Shown: piece by piece, positions 15,866-19,598 of the stretch
How the letters are laid out: each line of letters begins with the position of its first letter
Position numbering within the stretch: position 1 is the first letter of the stretch
NCBI GenBank assembly: GCA_047639615.1
Contig: JBLIOL010000069.1
Location: 1-19,598, forward strand
DNA: 19,598 nt
From: CAYWNK01 sp047639615
GTDB lineage: Bacteria > Planctomycetota > UBA1135 > GCA-002686595
Direction of reading: 5' to 3'
Notes under the pieces: generated by a model
What the model was told of the DNA's origin: nothing
What the model saw: the letters and a program-made list of their open reading frames with translations, nothing else
Database searches by the model: none
Made by a program: the position numbers and the translations under genes

Positions 15866-17581
15866 TCAGTCGTCGTCCGTGACGCTGCCCGTTCCCCTGC
15901 GCGCGTACGCCGCTAGTTCCTGAGCTAGGCGCGCACCCAACTCCGGGTGAATCCGCGCCAGGATCAACTGCTGTGCGCGCGCTTCCTCCAGGCCACCTTG
16001 TGCGAGGGCCAAGCGCCCCAGGTTAAAGCGCGCCGTTGCGTCCGACCCATCCAGGGCCAGAGCACGCCGGTAAGCCGCCAGCGCTTCCTCCAGCTCGCCC
16101 GTGGTCTCAGCCGCCCAACCCAAGGCACTCCACGTGGCCGCCTGGGAGGGATCCAAATCGGCAGCTTGCCTGAACAGCTCCAATGCTTCCTGCGTGCGCC
16201 CCTGGCGCGCACGTGCCACGCCAACTTCATAGGCCACGCCAGCCTGATCGACGCTCTTCACCTGGATCTGCGCCAGACCATATTGCTCGGCCGCCTGCCG
16301 CAAGCCGCGCCGGTTGAGCGCACCTTGCAAGCGCGCCAAGTCCACCGCCGGTGCGTCGCCTAGGAAGCGTCCCGCGAAGGGCACGGCTCGCTGCCGGCGC
16401 GCCTCAGGTGAGATCGTGACCAGGTCCAGATTCTGAAGTACCTGTTCCGGGCTCACCGCGCCTGAGTAGATTGCCACCAAACGTCCGGCCGGCGTGAACA
16501 GGAGCGTAGTAGGCAGTGGCAAGCGCTCCGAACGATCCTTGAGGCTCGCTAAGATCGCGTCCAAGACTTCGATGGTCTCGGTCGGAGCAAAGCCGCGCGA
16601 GGACTTCCAACCCAACTGCTCGAGCAACTCCAGTGCCTTGGGTCGATCCTCCTCCGCGTCCACGGAAAGCGCCAAAACGTCCACAGCCAAGCGCTCGAAC
16701 TCCTCTGCTTGCTGCGCCATGCCCCCCAGTTCCTTCAAGCATGGCGCACACCAACTCGCCCACAGTTGCATCACGAGCGGCCGGCCAGTTCCGCGCGAAC
16801 CCGTAGGTCCGACGCCAAACAGTTCCGCACGCTGTCCCTGGGCCGTAAGCATTTCCAGGCTGGGCAAGGGCACGGCCGCAGCCAAAATCAGCACCTCTCC
16901 ATCAACGCTCGGTTGCCCTGCGGCCGCGTCCTGCGCCGGTTGCTCCGGCGCCTTCACGCTCCCCGTACTAGGGACCCGGCGCGCACGCCCACTGCCCTGT
17001 ACCAGGCTGTAGGAACGCCCGGCTTCCAATTGCCCGAAGTCCTCCCACTCCCCGCCGGGCCAACGAATCTCTACCCCAGCCTGGGCAGCGCTGCCCATGC
17101 CGAGCACGCAGCGTGCACTGGATTGGGCCAAGTAGCCCTCACCCGCACGCCGCGTCATCTGCAAGGCCGCGCCCTCGCGCCCTGCCGGCCGCCAACGCAC
17201 GCGCGCGCCGATGGCGTCCGTGTTGCCGTTGGTGCCCACCAGGCGCAGGCTGATCGATGCGGCACTCTCATCCGACCCAGGCTTCACCAGGTCGTTGCGC
17301 AGATAGCGAAAGCGCGGACCATCGCGCCCCGTACTAACCAGATCTAGGTCCCCATCCCCGTCCCAATCCACACGCGCCAGAGCGCGACCATCGCGCACCA
17401 GGTCGAGCCCCATTGCTTCCGACACATCCGCAAAGCGGCCGCCGCCTAGGTTGAGAAAAGCCCTGTCCTGCTCGCCCCCGCTCCAAGAACGCCCCTCGCG
17501 AATCAAACTTGCGATGGCGGCCCAACCGCCACCGTATGCGTCTTCCGCAACGGCCTCAGCATCCAACGGTGATTGCGACAC
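15866..17581 (-). CDS. C-terminal part after the TGA: FG-GAP remnant, ASPIC/UnbV, thioredoxin, TPR
   Basis: If annotated alone, the first usable start is GTG at 17581, giving 571 residues. It has no signal peptide and no Shine-Dalgarno, and that GTG lies inside the hairpin. Numbering from this GTG, one more repeat with DWDGDGDLDL is at 72-81. ASPIC/UnbV is at about 110-195 (DAIGARVRW, GYLAQSS, IRWPGG). A thioredoxin/TlpA-like domain is at about 235-390, with WASWCAPC at 274-281 and a cis-proline in LPTTLLF at 357-363. TPR-like helices lie at about 445-545. The frame is fully open and the catalytic residues are intact, so it is not a decaying relic. It is better read as the continuation of the upstream part. 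Confidence 0.6.
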   Translation of the reverse strand: MSQSPLDAEAVAEDAYGGGWAAIASLIREGRSWSGGEQDRAFLNLGGGRFADVSEAMGLDLVRDGRALARVDWDGDGDLDLVSTGRDGPRFRYLRNDLVKPGSDESAASISLRLVGTNGNTDAIGARVRWRPAGREGAALQMTRRAGEGYLAQSSARCVLGMGSAAQAGVEIRWPGGEWEDFGQLEAGRSYSLVQGSGRARRVPSTGSVKAPEQPAQDAAAGQPSVDGEVLILAAAVPLPSLEMLTAQGQRAELFGVGPTGSRGTGRPLVMQLWASWCAPCLKELGGMAQQAEEFERLAVDVLALSVDAEEDRPKALELLEQLGWKSSRGFAPTETIEVLDAILASLKDRSERLPLPTTLLFTPAGRLVAIYSGAVSPEQVLQNLDLVTISPEARRQRAVPFAGRFLGDAPAVDLARLQGALNRRGLRQAAEQYGLAQIQVKSVDQAGVAYEVGVARARQGRTQEALELFRQAADLDPSQAATWSALGWAAETTGELEEALAAYRRALALDGSDATARFNLGRLALAQGGLEEARAQQLILARIHPELGARLAQELAAYARRGTGSVTDDD

Positions 17582-19372
17582 GACCTGTCGCCAGAAGAAG
17601 CTTCACAAGTCCGGCCCACCTGCCGCACCACTCACGAAGCCATTGGGCACGACCAAGTCTGGCAGGCAATCCAGATTCAAGTCCACGGCTAAGGCGCCCC
17701 AGGCCCAGCCACCATCGCTGGCACCCGAGCCCACGCTCGCATCCTCGAAGCTCGCGTTGACCTGCCCGAGAAACAGACTGTTGCCGCGCGCATGCCGGCG
17801 GAACTGTGCACGCACATTTTCATCGCCACCGGGCTGAAAGCGCGCCTGCTGCGTGATGCGCGCACCCGCCGAGGACTGCATATTCGACACGTAGAGATCC
17901 TCCACGCCGTCCCCATCGAAGTCCGCCCAGGTCACGCCCATGCCAGCGGAAATATCCTCAACCCCGTGAGCGGCAGCCGCTTCCGTGAAGCGTCCATCCG
18001 CGTTCACGTAGAGCGCGTTACGCCCAAAGTCATTGGCCACGTACAGATCCTGATCACCATCCCCATCGAAGTCTTCGAAGGCCGCCGCGAAGGAGAAGCG
18101 ATTGCCCTCCGCATCGAGGCCCAGCTCCGCGGTGGCATCTCGAAAGAGCAGCTGCCCCAGGTTCAACAGGAATAGATTGCCCTGCCCGTTCTGTGCATCG
18201 TGATAGGGCACGGGCCGCGCACCACCGTCGTAGGGCGATAGGTAGCCGCACACGAACAGGTCCACGTCCCCGTCGTTGTCCACATCAGCCGCCGCCATGG
18301 AGGTTCCGCTCGGAGCTTCGTAGCGTCCCGCAATCCGAAATCGCCCGCGCCCCGTGTTCTCCATCAGGATGACCTCATCCACGGTGGTCAGCACCAACTC
18401 GCGATCCCCATCCCCATCGAAGTCCACGATCAGAGCGCTGGTACAAGAGTCCAGAATGTTGATCCCCATGGCCGACGCCCCCTCGCGCACGCTGCCATCG
18501 GGCTGACGCAGGTAGGCCCGGTTGGGCAAGCCCCCCGGCTGGCACAAGTACAGGTCCTCAAGCCCGTCCTCGTTCAGGTCGCCCACCGCGAGCCCGTGAT
18601 GACCGAGCAAGCCAACGCCCAGACTCGGATCCAAACGCCGGCGCCACCCGTCGATTCCTAGGTCCAACTGATCGCGCAACACGTCGCCACCGAAGACCGC
18701 TTGAGTGGCGTCCTGGAAGAGCGGCTGCGCGCCGATAGATGCGCTGAACGACTCGCGCTCCAAGTGCCAGAGCCGCGCTACCTCATCCTCGCCCACACGG
18801 AATTTCACGCGCCAATGGCCATGCAAGCCGCGCGCACCGCACGAACGCTGAACATGCACCAAGAGGCTGAACCAACCATCACCGAGCTGTACATCCTGCA
18901 CGTGCAAGTGCGTCCGGCGCTGGCCCTCGCCAAGCACCGCATCCCAAGCGCGCACCAAACCCAAGACTTCCTCCGGCGTACGCGACACGCGCTCCTCTTC
19001 CGATGCAGCCGCGCCGGAGAGCAATTGCCATACACCCCTTTGCTCACTGAGCGGCTCGGCCGGAAGCAGCTCACTAGCCTCAAGCTCCGGATCCCAATCC
19101 GGGGCAGACCCCATGCCGTCCGCCGCGGCGAGCAGCGCTAAGAGACTGGCCTTGCCCTGGTCGGCAAGCGTCTCAGCGCGCCAGTCATCTGCATCCGTAG
19201 CCACCAACTCCAAGGCTTCGCGCGTAGCGCCCATGGCCGGCGCGCTCCCCGGCAGCCGCGCTTCGGGCGGCTCCTGCCCAGCTTGGGACAGGGCGGCCAA
19301 TAGAACCATGCCAGCTCCCATACGAAGCAGATACACGGACGCGGATAGGGTTCCTAGGGGGGTGAATCGCAC
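15866..19372 (-). CDS. Candidate selenoprotein: exported FG-GAP/ASPIC-UnbV protein with thioredoxin and TPR domains, in-frame TGA read as Sec590
   Basis: Read through a single in-frame TGA (complement of 17603-17605), this is one gene for 1168 residues. The start is GTG at 19372 with AGGA seven bases upstream, and the true stop is also TGA (complement of 15866-15868). Order: signal peptide (about 1-31), novel region, FG-GAP/VCBS Asp-rich repeats (about 250-680), Sec590 in DL-U-SFFWRQVV, ASPIC/UnbV (about 707-792), thioredoxin domain (about 832-987, Cys875/Cys878), and TPRs (about 1042-1142). The seven codons between the TGA and the next GTG, SFFWRQV, look like ordinary protein. The repeats continue across the TGA, and a fdhF-like hairpin follows it. 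Without readthrough the thioredoxin part would have no signal peptide. TGA also ends four other genes here, so the code is not globally reassigned. A nonsense mutation or base error is the alternative. Confidence 0.7.
17575..17591 (-). promoter_or_regulatory. Candidate bacterial SECIS hairpin
   Basis: On the minus strand the mRNA reads GCGACA-GGUCG-UGUCGC, a perfect 6-bp stem with a 5-nt loop. The loop starts at the 18th base after the UGA. In E. coli fdhF the corresponding loop is GGUC, starting at the 19th base. Bacterial SECIS elements lie within the coding region just after the UGA and have a G in the first two loop positions; the loop G and U are what SelB reads. Spacing, loop sequence and stem all fit. 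The bulged U seen in the E. coli stem has no clear counterpart here. The structure is seen directly; SelB binding is inference. Confidence 0.65.
17603..19372 (-). CDS. N-terminal part up to the TGA: FG-GAP/VCBS repeat exported protein
   Basis: If TGA is a plain stop, this is a 589-residue product. The N-terminus (basic residues, then a Leu/Ala-rich stretch to about 31, with SQA before a possible cleavage site) is a signal peptide. Residues 60-245 have no recognised family. From about 255 the Asp-rich calcium-binding loops of beta-propeller blades recur: DLNEDGLEDL (265-274), DFDGDGDREL (317-326), DVDNDGDVDL (363-372), DFDGDGDQDL (434-443), DFDGDGVEDL (484-493) and DLNLDCLPDL (564-573). The last is unusual, with Cys569 where Gly is normal. 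The product would end with an incomplete propeller and no ASPIC/UnbV domain, which argues that it is a fragment of the longer protein. Confidence 0.6.
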   Translation of the reverse strand: MRFTPLGTLSASVYLLRMGAGMVLLAALSQAGQEPPEARLPGSAPAMGATREALELVATDADDWRAETLADQGKASLLALLAAADGMGSAPDWDPELEASELLPAEPLSEQRGVWQLLSGAAASEEERVSRTPEEVLGLVRAWDAVLGEGQRRTHLHVQDVQLGDGWFSLLVHVQRSCGARGLHGHWRVKFRVGEDEVARLWHLERESFSASIGAQPLFQDATQAVFGGDVLRDQLDLGIDGWRRRLDPSLGVGLLGHHGLAVGDLNEDGLEDLYLCQPGGLPNRAYLRQPDGSVREGASAMGINILDSCTSALIVDFDGDGDRELVLTTVDEVILMENTGRGRFRIAGRYEAPSGTSMAAADVDNDGDVDLFVCGYLSPYDGGARPVPYHDAQNGQGNLFLLNLGQLLFRDATAELGLDAEGNRFSFAAAFEDFDGDGDQDLYVANDFGRNALYVNADGRFTEAAAAHGVEDISAGMGVTWADFDGDGVEDLYVSNMQSSAGARITQQARFQPGGDENVRAQFRRHARGNSLFLGQVNASFEDASVGSGASDGGWAWGALAVDLNLDCLPDLVVPNGFVSGAAGGPDL

Positions 19373-19598
19373 GCTGCCATCCTAGCCCGCAAGGTTCCTG
19401 CAGGAAGTCCAAGGTCGTCGGTTACCAAGGGGGCGGAGGGGCGTAGACCGCAGTGGAGAATGGAGAGCCGACTTGTGGCCGTGTTGGAGACACGACCGCC
19501 ACCCGCCCCCGGGCGGCCTGGTAAAGTCGGACGGGCCTGCCCTATGGGGCAGGCCCCCCCCAATTCTTAGGCATACCGTCGGGGCGTGTGTATACTTG
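19373..19598. other. Non-coding end of window, upstream of the large exported protein gene
   Basis: These 226 bases contain no convincing gene. The region holds a palindrome TTCCTGCAGGAA (19395-19406) about 23 bases upstream of the GTG start and two GC-rich hairpins (described separately). The promoter of the large gene should lie here, but I cannot place -35/-10 boxes with confidence. A short open frame on the minus strand (19354-19563) crosses the hairpins and has no domain-like character. Confidence 0.4.
19533..19556. terminator. Strong 10-bp GC-rich hairpin, possible terminator
   Basis: GGGCCTGCCC (19533-19542) and GGGCAGGCCC (19547-19556) are exact reverse complements around the loop TATG. 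On the plus strand it is followed by a C-run and then AATTCTT; on the minus strand no T-run follows. A smaller inverted repeat, CCGCCC-CC-GGGCGG (19503-19516), lies just before it. It may end a transcript belonging to a gene outside the window on the right, or be a leader structure of the minus-strand gene. Confidence 0.45.

Noticed and set aside
17582..17605. A frameshift between the two halves of the large exported protein gene
   Set aside because: The distance from the TGA to the downstream GTG is a multiple of three and the codons between read through sensibly, so the halves are in the same frame. Only a stop codon separates them.
18000..18600. Recurring CCATCCCCATCGAAGTC-like words
   Set aside because: They encode the repeated DxDGDGD calcium loops of FG-GAP repeats and are not a separate DNA repeat element.
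15866..19372. Global reassignment of TGA to a sense codon
   Set aside because: TGA ends the sigma factor, HAD, FkbM and GTPase B genes at sensible places, three of them in start-stop overlaps, and it also ends this gene.

Overview
The window is GC-rich and almost fully coding. It looks like a chromosomal segment of a Planctomycetota-type bacterium. This rests on gene content, not on a marker gene: an ECF sigma factor coupled to a membrane Ser/Thr kinase, a large exported FG-GAP/ASPIC-UnbV protein carrying thioredoxin and TPR domains, an RRM RNA-binding protein, and start codons that often lack a strong Shine-Dalgarno. No tRNA, rRNA, insertion sequence, integrase or CRISPR array is visible.

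Layout, left to right. (1) Positions 23-910 (-): a coiled-coil protein with an N-terminal hydrophobic segment, divergent from (2) 1120-4067 (+): an ECF-type sigma factor and a transmembrane Ser/Thr kinase sharing an ATGA overlap, then a small rhodanese (about 4105-4530). (3) 10125-4546 (-): a tight five-gene envelope-glycan operon in transcription order FkbM methyltransferase, Wzx-like flippase, HAD phosphatase, UbiA-family prenyltransferase (decaprenyl-phosphate phosphoribosyltransferase type), GT39/ArnT-like GT-C glycosyltransferase. (4) 10345-10878 (+): a small membrane-anchored NTF2/SnoaL-like protein, overlapping tail to tail with (5) 15443-10837 (-): two tandem membrane-associated GTPases (ATGA overlap) and a pentapeptide-repeat protein fused to a two-helix K+ channel module. 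(6) 15584-15856 (+): an RRM protein. (7) 19372-15866 (-): the large exported protein. (8) 19373-19598: non-coding, with two GC-rich hairpins.

The most striking observation is in region 7. The gene is interrupted by one in-frame TGA (complement of 17603-17605), and the same frame continues for 578 more codons. These encode the last FG-GAP repeats, an ASPIC/UnbV domain, a thioredoxin domain with WCAPC, and TPRs. Seventeen nucleotides after the TGA is a perfect 6-bp stem with a GGUCG loop (17575-17591). Its loop sequence and position closely resemble the E. coli fdhF selenocysteine insertion element. I read this as a candidate selenoprotein of 1168 residues with Sec at position 590, on a polypeptide that also carries a thioredoxin active site. 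The alternatives are a nonsense mutation or a base-call error. Genes for selenocysteine synthesis and insertion are not in this window and would have to be found elsewhere.

Other points of interest are a perfect 13-bp hairpin embedding the rhodanese start codon (4077-4110), a hairpin containing the stop codons of two convergent genes (4528-4548), the channel/pentapeptide fusion beside twin GTPases, and the polyprenyl-phosphate-pentose flavour of the glycan operon.
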